DNA of 64,000 nucleotides from positions 1 to 64,000 of the forward strand of contig JAFKEE010000018.1 in the NCBI GenBank assembly GCA_017307505.1, written 5' to 3'. Within the stretch, counting starts at the first letter, position 1. The number at the start of each line of letters is the position of its first letter. This DNA is from Acidobacteriota bacterium (GTDB lineage: Bacteria > Acidobacteriota > Terriglobia > Bryobacterales > Bryobacteraceae). Of the stretch, positions 1 through 7,135 are shown piece by piece. Under the pieces are notes generated by a model. The model did no database searches. It saw only the letters and a list, made by a program, of their open reading frames with translations, and was not told where the DNA came from. The position numbers and the translations under genes are program-made.

Positions 1-687
1 CGGGAACCTTGCCGCGCCAACGGCAGGGTTCCTTCCTCTCACGCCTCCAGACACAATACCCGACCCAGGATGATGAGCGCCTCCGGCGCGATGATGTCAT
101 TGCCTCCGGCTGGGTTCAGAAAACTACGTTTTCAGATGATCGCCGACACCCTGACCGACGCGGAAACCAGACTTGCGAAATCCGAATCCGTTCCCAATGT
201 GGTCGCTTCCTCGCGATACTCGCGGGTCAATTCCCGATTCGACCAGTACGGTCTCAGTGCGTCGGCGGGCTCGCCCGTCCCCATCCGCGACACCGACAAC
301 CTCCTGGCAGGCGGTGTCTCGATCAACCTGCCGCTGCGGAACCGCAACCAGGGGAACATACAGGCAGCGGTGGCAAGGCATCAGAACGCATCGTTGCGGC
401 GCCAGTACCTGGAGCGCGTGATCCGGCAGGAAATTCAGGTGGCAATTGCCCGTTACGAAACCGCCACCAAAGCGCTCGCAGTGTTCGACGAGGGAGTCCT
501 GCAACAGTCACGCGAGAACGTCCGTATTCTCCGGGCGGCATACGACTTGGGTGAAATCCGGCTGATCGACGTTATTAATGAGCAGCGCCGGCTGGTCGAC
601 ACGCAGCGCGCGTATACGGACCTCCTGCGCGAGGCCTTCGTCGCGGCGGTTGATCTCGAACGGGCAACGGGAGCCCCCATCTTTTAG
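1..687 (+). CDS. TolC/CzcC-family outer-membrane efflux protein, C-terminal part (5' end outside window)
   Basis: This is the C-terminal repeat of an outer-membrane channel that completes a tripartite RND exporter. The reading frame is open from base 1, so the start lies upstream. From about base 124 the protein has the usual TolC pattern: an amphipathic helix, the YSR..SRFD strand region, the LPLRNRNQG turn, then long coiled-coil helices ending near LERATG. The adaptor and pump genes follow at 17 and 9 bases. Before about base 124 the frame does not look like TolC. TolC-like linker sequence (PLTPPDTIPDP) instead appears in frame 2 and then frame 3, suggesting one or two frameshifts or sequence errors. 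Family assignment is firm; integrity of the N-terminal part is doubtful. Confidence 0.8.
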   Translation, partial: REPCRANGRVPSSHASRHNTRPRMMSASGAMMSLPPAGFRKLRFQMIADTLTDAETRLAKSESVPNVVASSRYSRVNSRFDQYGLSASAGSPVPIRDTDNLLAGGVSINLPLRNRNQGNIQAAVARHQNASLRRQYLERVIRQEIQVAIARYETATKALAVFDEGVLQQSRENVRILRAAYDLGEIRLIDVINEQRRLVDTQRAYTDLLREAFVAAVDLERATGAPIF

Positions 688-704
688 ATCGAGAAGGATT
701 GATC

Positions 705-1976
705 ATGACAGATCGCTTTGCTAAACATCGGAAATTCTGGATCGCCGCAATCTTCCTCGTTGGGGTGGCGGCGGGTGCTTTCGTCTTCGAGAGGATATCG
801 CATTCCGGCCGCACAAAAGGTGCCGCGGCAAAGGACCCGCCGACCGAGGAACAGAAGCCGGTCGGACGCCTTCGGATGGATGCCGCCGCGCAAAAGAACA
901 TTGGCCTCCGGCTCGAGCGCGCGCAACTGCGATCAATCGAGCGCACTCTCCAGGCCACGGGCGTCGTAACCCCCAATGAGTCCCGACTGGCACATGTTCG
1001 GCCTTTGGCCCAGGGCCGCATCGAAAAAGTGAATGTGCGTTTGGGCGATCGCGTTCGGGCAGGCCAGATTCTGTTGGTTTACGACAACGTCGAGTTGGGT
1101 GAGGTCATCGGCCAATACAGCGCCGCTGTCGCGGCCCTCGGCAAAGCGAAGGCGGAGGCTGAGGTCACGCAACGATCGCTCGATCGTGCCACGGCGCTGG
1201 TTGACGTCGGAGCGCTGGCCCGAGCCGAGCTCGAAAAGCGGAGCGCCGAATACAAGAATGCCCTTGCATCGATTCAGAGCCAGGAGGCCGACCTCGCCAA
1301 AGCCGAAGAGAAACTACACCGATTCGGACTCAATGAGGATGCCGTCAAGGCGATAAACCCGCGCGAAGGCGCCGGATCGCACCGCGAGGCGTCACACAGC
1401 CGGATTACCGCGCCTTTTGACGGAATCGTGATCAAGTACAACGCCGCAGAAGGAGAGGCGTTCGGTCCGCAGGACGAGGTGTTCACCATTGCCGACCTCT
1501 CGACCGCCTGGGTCCTGGCCGACGTTTACGAGAAAGACATCGCTCTCATTCGCGCCGGGCAGGAGGCCAAGATCGTCACCGATGCCTATCCGGGCGAAAC
1601 CTTTCTCGGGAAGATCACCTATGTCAGCGACTTCCTGGACCCGAAAAGCCGGACGGCGAAGGTTCGCTGTGAAGTCCCGAACCACGCCGGGAAACTCAGG
1701 CTCGACATGTTCGCGACCGTGCAGTTGCCCACCCCAATGGGCAGGCAGGCGCTCCTGATCCCGTCGGGCGCCATTCAGCAAGTAAACGATCGGCCGGTCG
1801 TGTTCGTGCGAAGGTCCGACATCGAGTTCGAACCTCGCAATGTGGAATTGGGAACCCAGAGCGATGGCTGGGTCGAAATCAGGAGCGGAATCAAAGACGG
1901 CGAAACCGTTGTTACGTACGGCAGCTTCTTTCTGAAATCAGCGCTGCTCCGTTCACAAATCGGTGGCGAGGAATAG
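705..1976 (+). CDS. czcB: CzcB/CusB-type RND periplasmic adaptor
   Basis: Membrane-fusion protein linking an inner-membrane RND pump to the outer-membrane channel (423 aa). The N-terminus is basic with one membrane/signal helix (WIAAIFLVGVAAGAFVF). A barrel-sandwich segment, HVRPLAQGRIEKV, is followed by a helical hairpin rich in Ala/Glu/Lys. The lipoyl half SRITAPFDGIVIKYN and a beta-barrel/MP domain come next. The ATG at 705 is chosen over a TTG at 699 because GAGAAGGA (691-698) lies at correct spacing. It sits between the channel gene and the pump gene in one operon. Metal specificity (Zn, Co, Cd, Ni, Cu or Ag) cannot be read from the sequence. Confidence 0.9.
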   Translation: MTDRFAKHRKFWIAAIFLVGVAAGAFVFERISHSGRTKGAAAKDPPTEEQKPVGRLRMDAAAQKNIGLRLERAQLRSIERTLQATGVVTPNESRLAHVRPLAQGRIEKVNVRLGDRVRAGQILLVYDNVELGEVIGQYSAAVAALGKAKAEAEVTQRSLDRATALVDVGALARAELEKRSAEYKNALASIQSQEADLAKAEEKLHRFGLNEDAVKAINPREGAGSHREASHSRITAPFDGIVIKYNAAEGEAFGPQDEVFTIADLSTAWVLADVYEKDIALIRAGQEAKIVTDAYPGETFLGKITYVSDFLDPKSRTAKVRCEVPNHAGKLRLDMFATVQLPTPMGRQALLIPSGAIQQVNDRPVVFVRRSDIEFEPRNVELGTQSDGWVEIRSGIKDGETVVTYGSFFLKSALLRSQIGGEE

Positions 1977-1985
1977 GAGCGTCGG

Positions 1986-4900
1986 ATGCACCGTATTATC
2001 GAACTCTCATTAAAGTACAGGTTCCTCGTCATCGTGCTGGCATGCCTCGCCGTGGGAATCGGCATTCGGAGCCTGCAACGGCTTCCAATTGACGCTGTTC
2101 CCGACATCACCCCCAACCAGGTGCTGATTCTCACACGCGCTCCTGGTCTCGGGCCCGTGGAAGTAGAACGCTTCATCACGTTCCCCGTCGAGACGGCGAT
2201 GAGCGGCCTACCGGGCATCGAGAACATTCGCTCCGTCTCGCGCTTTGGGCTGTCGGCCGTGACGATCTTCTTCAAAGAAGACATGGAGATGTACTTCTGC
2301 CGCCGGCTGGTCATGGAGCGGCTGCCGCAAGCGAAAGAAATGATTCCACCGGGTTTTGGCAATCCGGAGATGGGTCCCATCTCGACCGGCCTTGGAGAGA
2401 TCTATCAGTTCGAGGTGAAAGGCGCTGGCTACTCGGCGATGGATCTGCGCTCGATCCTGGAATGGGATATCGCATTTAAGCTGCGTTCGGTCCCCGGGAT
2501 AGTGGAGGTGAACACGTATGGCGGGCAGTTGAAGACGTATGAGGTCCAAGTGGATGCGGATAAGCTGACCAGCTACAATCTCTCGCTCCAGCAGGTGATG
2601 GAGGCTCTGCAACGGAACAACTTCTCGACTGGGGGAGCGTACATCGAGCACAACCAGGAACAGCAGGTGATCCGCGGCGAGGGCCTGATCGAGAGCATCT
2701 CCGATATCGAAAACATCGTCCTCGGCGCTTCCCAGGGTGGGGTTCCGGTGTACGTAAAGCACATCGCCACTGTGGCGTTTGCGCCCCGTGTGCGCCAAGG
2801 CGCAGTGACTCGAGATGGCCGCGGAGAGGTCGTAACCGGCGTCGTCATGATGCTGATGGGAGAAAACTCCCGAGTTGTTGCTCAGCGCGCGAAAGACAAA
2901 CTCAAAGAGATCCAGAAGTCCTTGCCCGCCGGCGTCACGGTCGAGCCGTTTTACGACCGCACAGAGCTTGTGCAGAAGACCATTCGCACGGTATCAAAGA
3001 ACCTCCTGGAAGGCGGCCTTCTCGTCATCGCCGTGCTGCTCTTCCTGCTTGGCAACCTGCGTGGCGGTCTGATTGTGGCAGCCGCAATCCCGCTCTCCAT
3101 GCTCGTGGCGTTCACGGCCATGACGTATGCCGGCCTCTCGGGGAACCTGATGAGCTTGGGCGCCATCGACTTCGGGCTGATCGTGGATGGTTCGGTGGTG
3201 CTGATCGAGAACATCGTGCGCAAGTTGGCCGAAAAGAACGGTGGAAAGCGGCAGGATCCGATTCCGGCCATCATCGAAGCTGGCCGCGAGGTGGCGAGGC
3301 CGGTCGTTTTCGCGGTCGGCATCATCATCATCGTCTACCTGCCGATCCTGGCGCTGGAAGGCGTCGAAGGCAAGATGTTCAGACCGATGGCGCTTACGGT
3401 CATCTTCGCCCTCTGTGCCGCTCTGGTGCTCTCGCTGACTCTGATGCCCGTTCTCGCGTCGCTGGCCTTTCGCAAGGGCGTTAGGGAGCACGAGACGTGG
3501 ATCATGCGCAAAGCGAAGCAGATCTACCGCCCGCTCCTCCGCCGGGCACAGGCCCGTCCCGCAGTCGTAGTTGCCATTACTACCGTCGTGTTCGTTTCGA
3601 GCGTCGCCTTAGCGTTGACAATGGGCGCGGAGTTCATTCCACGGTTGGACGAAGGAACGATCGCAATCGCTGCGTGGCGACTACCCAGTGTATCCCTGAC
3701 CGACTCCGTGAACAGCACTACCCTGATCGAGAAAACCCTAAAGGGATTCCCGGAAATTCAGACGATTGTCTCTCGTACCGGCCAAGCGGAGATACCTACC
3801 GATCCGATGGGCCTGGAGATGAGCGACGTGTACCTGATCCTCAAGCCGCCGGACCAATGGCCCGACGGCGAGACACGCGAGGAGTTTATCGCAAAGATCG
3901 ACAAAGTCCTCGATGAGAATGTCCCCGGCCACTCGTTTGGATACAGCCAGCCGATCGAGTTGCGGGTCCAAGAGATTATCGCCGGCACACGCTCGGATGT
4001 CGCGATCAAGCTCTTTGGCGAGGACCTCGATATCCTGAAGCGCAAGGCGGACGAGATCGTCGCTGCGGTGTCCCAAGTCCGTGGCGCTGCGGACACCAAG
4101 GCCGAGCAGATTGCCGGCTTGCCGTATCTCCGGATTCGCATCAATCGAGGGGAGATAGCACGCTACGGGATCAACGCATCACAGGTGCTCGACGTAGTGG
4201 AAGCCATGGGCGGGAAGACGGTCGGACAGGTGATGGAGGGGCAGCGACGTTTTGCCCTTCAAGTTCGTTTTCAGGAGAATGAACGTCAGAACCTGGAACA
4301 GATCCGGAACCTCAAGGTCTCCGATCCGCAGGGCCGGCTCATTCCTCTCAATCAGCTCGCCAAGATCTGGGTCGAGCAAGGTCCGGCTCAGATCAGCCGC
4401 GAGAACATCCACCGGCGGATCGCCGTTGAGGCCAACGTTCGCGGCCGAGACCTTGCAGGCTTCGTGGCCGACGCCAGGGGGACAGTCGAACGGAAAGTGA
4501 AGCTTCCGCCCGGCTACTGGATCGAGTGGGGCGGCCAGTTCGAGAATCTTCAGCGGGCGACGGCCAAACTCGGCATTGTCGTTCCGTTGGCGCTCTTTTT
4601 GATCTTTGTGCTGCTGTACACAACGTTCAACTCCGCAAAACTAGCTCTGCTCATTTTCGTGAATGTGCCGGTCGCAGCGACCGGCGGCGTATTCGCGCTG
4701 GCAGTTCGCGGCATGCCGTTCAGCATCTCCGCGGGCGTGGGGTTCATCGCGTTGTTTGGCGTTGCGGTGCTGAACGGAGTCGTCCTCGTCAGTTACATCA
4801 ATCAGATGCGACAGGAAGGCATGAGCGCGGAAGATGCGGCGTTTCATGGGGCCGAAGTGCGCCTTCGACCGGTCTTAATGACGGCGATGGTTGCGAGCCT

Positions 4901-5066
4901 CGGCTTTATTCCTATGGCGCTCTCCACGGGGGCGGGAGCGGAGGTCCAACGGCCGCTGGCCAGCGTTGTAATTGGCGGTTTGATCACATCAACCCTGCTG
5001 ACCCTTCTGGTTCTTCCGGCAATCTACGGATGGTTCACCAGGGAACGGCCGGAACCGGAGATCTGA
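1986..5066 (+). CDS. czcA: CzcA/CusA-type heavy-metal RND efflux pump
   Basis: Proton-driven inner-membrane metal/H+ antiporter of the HME-RND family. Its 1026 residues are typical of the family. The N-terminal helix is followed by DAVPDITPNQV, the classic start of the porter domain. The TM4 proton-relay signature is intact: DFGLIVDGSVVLIEN carries the two Asp and the Glu diagnostic of HME pumps. The second half contains GTRSDVAIKLFGEDLD and the C-terminal helix block ending near LVLPAIYGWF. AGGAG precedes the ATG. It is co-transcribed with the adaptor upstream and a PII-like gene 7 bases downstream. The family is certain; the exported metal is unknown. Confidence 0.95.
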   Translation: MHRIIELSLKYRFLVIVLACLAVGIGIRSLQRLPIDAVPDITPNQVLILTRAPGLGPVEVERFITFPVETAMSGLPGIENIRSVSRFGLSAVTIFFKEDMEMYFCRRLVMERLPQAKEMIPPGFGNPEMGPISTGLGEIYQFEVKGAGYSAMDLRSILEWDIAFKLRSVPGIVEVNTYGGQLKTYEVQVDADKLTSYNLSLQQVMEALQRNNFSTGGAYIEHNQEQQVIRGEGLIESISDIENIVLGASQGGVPVYVKHIATVAFAPRVRQGAVTRDGRGEVVTGVVMMLMGENSRVVAQRAKDKLKEIQKSLPAGVTVEPFYDRTELVQKTIRTVSKNLLEGGLLVIAVLLFLLGNLRGGLIVAAAIPLSMLVAFTAMTYAGLSGNLMSLGAIDFGLIVDGSVVLIENIVRKLAEKNGGKRQDPIPAIIEAGREVARPVVFAVGIIIIVYLPILALEGVEGKMFRPMALTVIFALCAALVLSLTLMPVLASLAFRKGVREHETWIMRKAKQIYRPLLRRAQARPAVVVAITTVVFVSSVALALTMGAEFIPRLDEGTIAIAAWRLPSVSLTDSVNSTTLIEKTLKGFPEIQTIVSRTGQAEIPTDPMGLEMSDVYLILKPPDQWPDGETREEFIAKIDKVLDENVPGHSFGYSQPIELRVQEIIAGTRSDVAIKLFGEDLDILKRKADEIVAAVSQVRGAADTKAEQIAGLPYLRIRINRGEIARYGINASQVLDVVEAMGGKTVGQVMEGQRRFALQVRFQENERQNLEQIRNLKVSDPQGRLIPLNQLAKIWVEQGPAQISRENIHRRIAVEANVRGRDLAGFVADARGTVERKVKLPPGYWIEWGGQFENLQRATAKLGIVVPLALFLIFVLLYTTFNSAKLALLIFVNVPVAATGGVFALAVRGMPFSISAGVGFIALFGVAVLNGVVLVSYINQMRQEGMSAEDAAFHGAEVRLRPVLMTAMVASLGFIPMALSTGAGAEVQRPLASVVIGGLITSTLLTLLVLPAIYGWFTRERPEPEI

Positions 5067-5073
5067 GGAAGAA

Positions 5074-5394
5074 ATGAAAGAGATCAAAGCTATCATTCAG
5101 GAGTTCATGCTGCCGAAGGTCGTGGAGGCGCTCCGGGCGCACCCGGAGTTTCCGGGCCTGACGGTTTCGCGAGTAAGAGGGTTTGGCAGGTCCGGGACAG
5201 AGGAGGACCTTTCGGAGACACCTCCAAAGTGCAAGCTCGAGATCGTTGTCCCATCCACGCTCGTGGACAGCGTCGTCGAGCTCATCCGGTCCCACGCACA
5301 TACGGGTCGCCCAGGTGACGGCAAGATATTCGTCTACACCGTTGATGAGGTTGTCAGGATTCGGACTGGAGAAAGGGACCAGGACGCGCTGTGA
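5074..5394 (+). CDS. PII-like protein associated with the metal RND operon
   Basis: A 106-residue GlnB/PII-superfamily protein. The B-loop/C-terminal signature TGRPGDGKIFVYTVDEVVRI is well conserved. The T-loop region (GTEEDLSETPPK) is short and lacks the uridylylated Tyr of nitrogen-regulatory PII. PII-like proteins at the 3' end of czcCBA-type operons are a recurring arrangement, so a regulatory role tied to metal export is more likely than nitrogen control. That role is inference from position. The ATG is 7 bases after the pump stop, preceded by GAGGAAG. Confidence 0.85.
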   Translation: MKEIKAIIQEFMLPKVVEALRAHPEFPGLTVSRVRGFGRSGTEEDLSETPPKCKLEIVVPSTLVDSVVELIRSHAHTGRPGDGKIFVYTVDEVVRIRTGERDQDAL

Positions 5395-5400
5395 GGTCAT

Positions 5401-5562
5401 ATGCGCGCATCACCACATCGCAGACGCGCGGTAGAGAAGGAGGCGCGCAGGGCCGCGATCGCCGTGATTGTCGCCACCATTATACTGGCGATCATCGGCT
5501 ACGTCGCTCATCTGTTGCGCAAGAAGGGCTGGCTCGGACGAGGCCGGCGTGAACGGCATTAA
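5401..5562 (+). CDS. Small single-helix membrane peptide after the PII-like gene
   Basis: A 53-codon ORF with a strongly basic N-terminus (RRRAVEKEARRAA), one hydrophobic helix (IAVIVATIILAIIGYVA) and a basic tail. The predicted topology is N-in with one membrane span. GTGAGG, overlapping the PII stop codon, could serve as ribosome binding site. It is not recognised as a named family. Its position directly behind the PII-like gene makes it a candidate accessory subunit or membrane anchor for the pump, which is inference only. It could also be an unassigned orphan peptide. Confidence 0.6.
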   Translation: MRASPHRRRAVEKEARRAAIAVIVATIILAIIGYVAHLLRKKGWLGRGRRERH

Positions 5563-5595
5563 CGATGCAAACGGTCTGTGACTTAGAGGTAACAT

Positions 5596-6192
5596 ATGCC
5601 AGCACTCTGCAGTTACTTTAGCGAGTGCTCCAGAAGGCAGCGTGGCGCAGTGGATCTCATTGAACGAGTGCGCGCTCATGACGAAGTGGCATTCAGGAAA
5701 CTTGTGGAAAGATATCAGTCAGACATCTTCGCGTTTACGCGCGCTGTAACCGGAGATGAGAATGAAGCCGATGCCTTAGCGCAGAAGATATTCGTTCGCG
5801 CTTACCGAGATTCAAGCCCACGCGATACCTCGATGGCTATTACTACCTGGATGTATCGTCTAACGTTTGAAGAGTGCGTTCTCCAGGGCAGAATCAAGGG
5901 ACTAAAAAGGACACTCCAGGCACTTCGGGCCGCATTTGTGCCGAGAACAGCGAAGAGCACAGAGACCACGAGATGCGTACAAATCGGTGGAAATAGCACG
6001 ATTCGTGAAGGGCTGCAGGCTCTGTCGGTGGGGGCGAGGGTGCTTCTATTGTTGAGAGAATTCGCGCATCAGTCGGTTTCGGAATTGGCTCAGATCACGG
6101 GATATGACGTAAACGTGATCCGGGAGCAGTTGCTCAGAGCACGGCGCGATCTTTCAACGGCTTTGCGTCAAATGGAATCGAGAAGAGTCTAG
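5596..6192 (+). CDS. ECF-type (sigma-70 family) RNA polymerase sigma factor
   Basis: A 198-residue sigma-70-like protein. Region 2 is visible at about residues 20-75 (LIERVRAHDEVAFRKLVERY...QSDIFAFTRAVTGDENEADALAQKIFVRAY). Region 4 lies near the C-terminus (REFAHQSVSELAQITGYDVNVIREQLLRARRDL). The spacer between them is unusually poor in conserved residues. ECF factors direct polymerase to dedicated promoters, often in stress or metal response. No anti-sigma gene is adjacent. Placement between the czc operon and the ZIP-like/P-type ATPase genes suggests it controls the metal module, but this is inferred from context only. Confidence 0.75.
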   Translation: MPALCSYFSECSRRQRGAVDLIERVRAHDEVAFRKLVERYQSDIFAFTRAVTGDENEADALAQKIFVRAYRDSSPRDTSMAITTWMYRLTFEECVLQGRIKGLKRTLQALRAAFVPRTAKSTETTRCVQIGGNSTIREGLQALSVGARVLLLLREFAHQSVSELAQITGYDVNVIREQLLRARRDLSTALRQMESRRV

Positions 6193-6206
6193 CAAACAAC
6201 AACTAA

Positions 6207-6941
6207 ATGGCTCCGGCAGCGAATACTCTCGAAAATGTACTGGTGTACGCCATCTGGCCGGTGTTGGCAGCCGTTCTAGGGGCGGTCGTTTCGGCATGGC
6301 GACAGCCAGGCCCAGCCCTCCGGAGCAGCCTTCAGCACTTTGCAGCAGGGGTCGTGTTCTCGGTTGTAGGCGTGGAGCTGCTACCGGACATTCTTCGTGA
6401 GCACAAGCCGATTCCCGTGATCGTCGGTTTCACAATGGGTATCGCCGCGCTGCTCGCTTTGCGGTGGTTCGGCCCATCAGAAGGATCTCTCAAGAACAAT
6501 CCAGGGAAGCTTCCTCTCCCTTTCCTATTCGCGATGGGTGTTGACATCCTCATCGACGGTTTCTTGATCGGAATTGGATTCGCCGCCGGCCCGAGGGAAG
6601 GCAAACTGTTGGCCTTGGCCCTTACAGTCGAGTTACTGTCCCTGGGAATCGCGACCGTTGTGACACTCACGGACGCTGCCATCCCTCGGAAGAGAGCCAT
6701 CGTAGTCACATCTTTCGGCGCGTCTCTCATTTTGGTTGGCGCAGGTCTTGGCGGAACTGTGCTGCGGGGCCTTTCTCATACTGGGATGGAGCTTGTCCTC
6801 TCGTTCGGCTTAGCTGCACTTCTTTTCCTGGTAGTAGAGGAGTTGCTTGTGGAGGCGCATGAGGTTCCAGAAACCCCGTTGATTACGAGTACGTTCTTCG
6901 TCGGTTTCCTCCTGTTCCTCGTCCTTGGGATCGTCTTATGA
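6207..6941 (+). CDS. ZIP-like metal transporter family membrane protein
   Basis: A 244-residue inner-membrane protein with about eight hydrophobic segments. The first half carries HFAAGVVFSVVGVELLPDIL, resembling a ZIP TM2 element with His and Glu. The central helix is FAMGVDILIDGFLIGIGF, where Asp residues stand where classical ZIPs have the His/Pro-Glu-Gly metal site. A further His/Glu-rich helix includes VVEELLVEAHEVPE. Substrate and direction are therefore uncertain. It starts 14 bases after the sigma factor gene and precedes the P-type ATPase, fitting metal homeostasis. Confidence 0.7.
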   Translation: MAPAANTLENVLVYAIWPVLAAVLGAVVSAWRQPGPALRSSLQHFAAGVVFSVVGVELLPDILREHKPIPVIVGFTMGIAALLALRWFGPSEGSLKNNPGKLPLPFLFAMGVDILIDGFLIGIGFAAGPREGKLLALALTVELLSLGIATVVTLTDAAIPRKRAIVVTSFGASLILVGAGLGGTVLRGLSHTGMELVLSFGLAALLFLVVEELLVEAHEVPETPLITSTFFVGFLLFLVLGIVL

Positions 6942-6981
6942 AGCGGGCAAGTCGGCGTATGAATAGATCGGAAGGAGACCG

Positions 6982-7110
6982 ATGACAACCGTTAATGATT
7001 CCCAGCTCGAGTTCCGAATACACGAACTGCACTGTGGCGAAGAGGTGGCCATTCTCAAACGCGAGTTTGGACACCTCGTCGAAGTGGGCCAAACTCTGGC
7101 CACGTACTGA
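6982..7110 (+). CDS. 42-residue HMA-like micro-gene, truncated duplicate of the ATPase N-terminus
   Basis: An ATG at 6982 with a strong ribosome binding site (GAAGGAG, 6971-6977) opens a 42-codon frame ending TGA at 7108-7110. Its product contains LEFRIHELHCGEEVAILKRE, closely matching LHFRIHGMDCAEEVAILKRE at the start of the ATPase 26 bases downstream. The DNA of the two stretches is also similar, so this is a partial tandem duplication of the metal-binding domain. It keeps a Cys and the following Glu pair but lacks the rest of the HMA fold. It may be a decaying duplicate or a translated leader peptide. Confidence 0.65.
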   Translation: MTTVNDSQLEFRIHELHCGEEVAILKREFGHLVEVGQTLATY

Positions 7111-7135
7111 TGGCTTGAAAGGAGACCTCCCGGCA

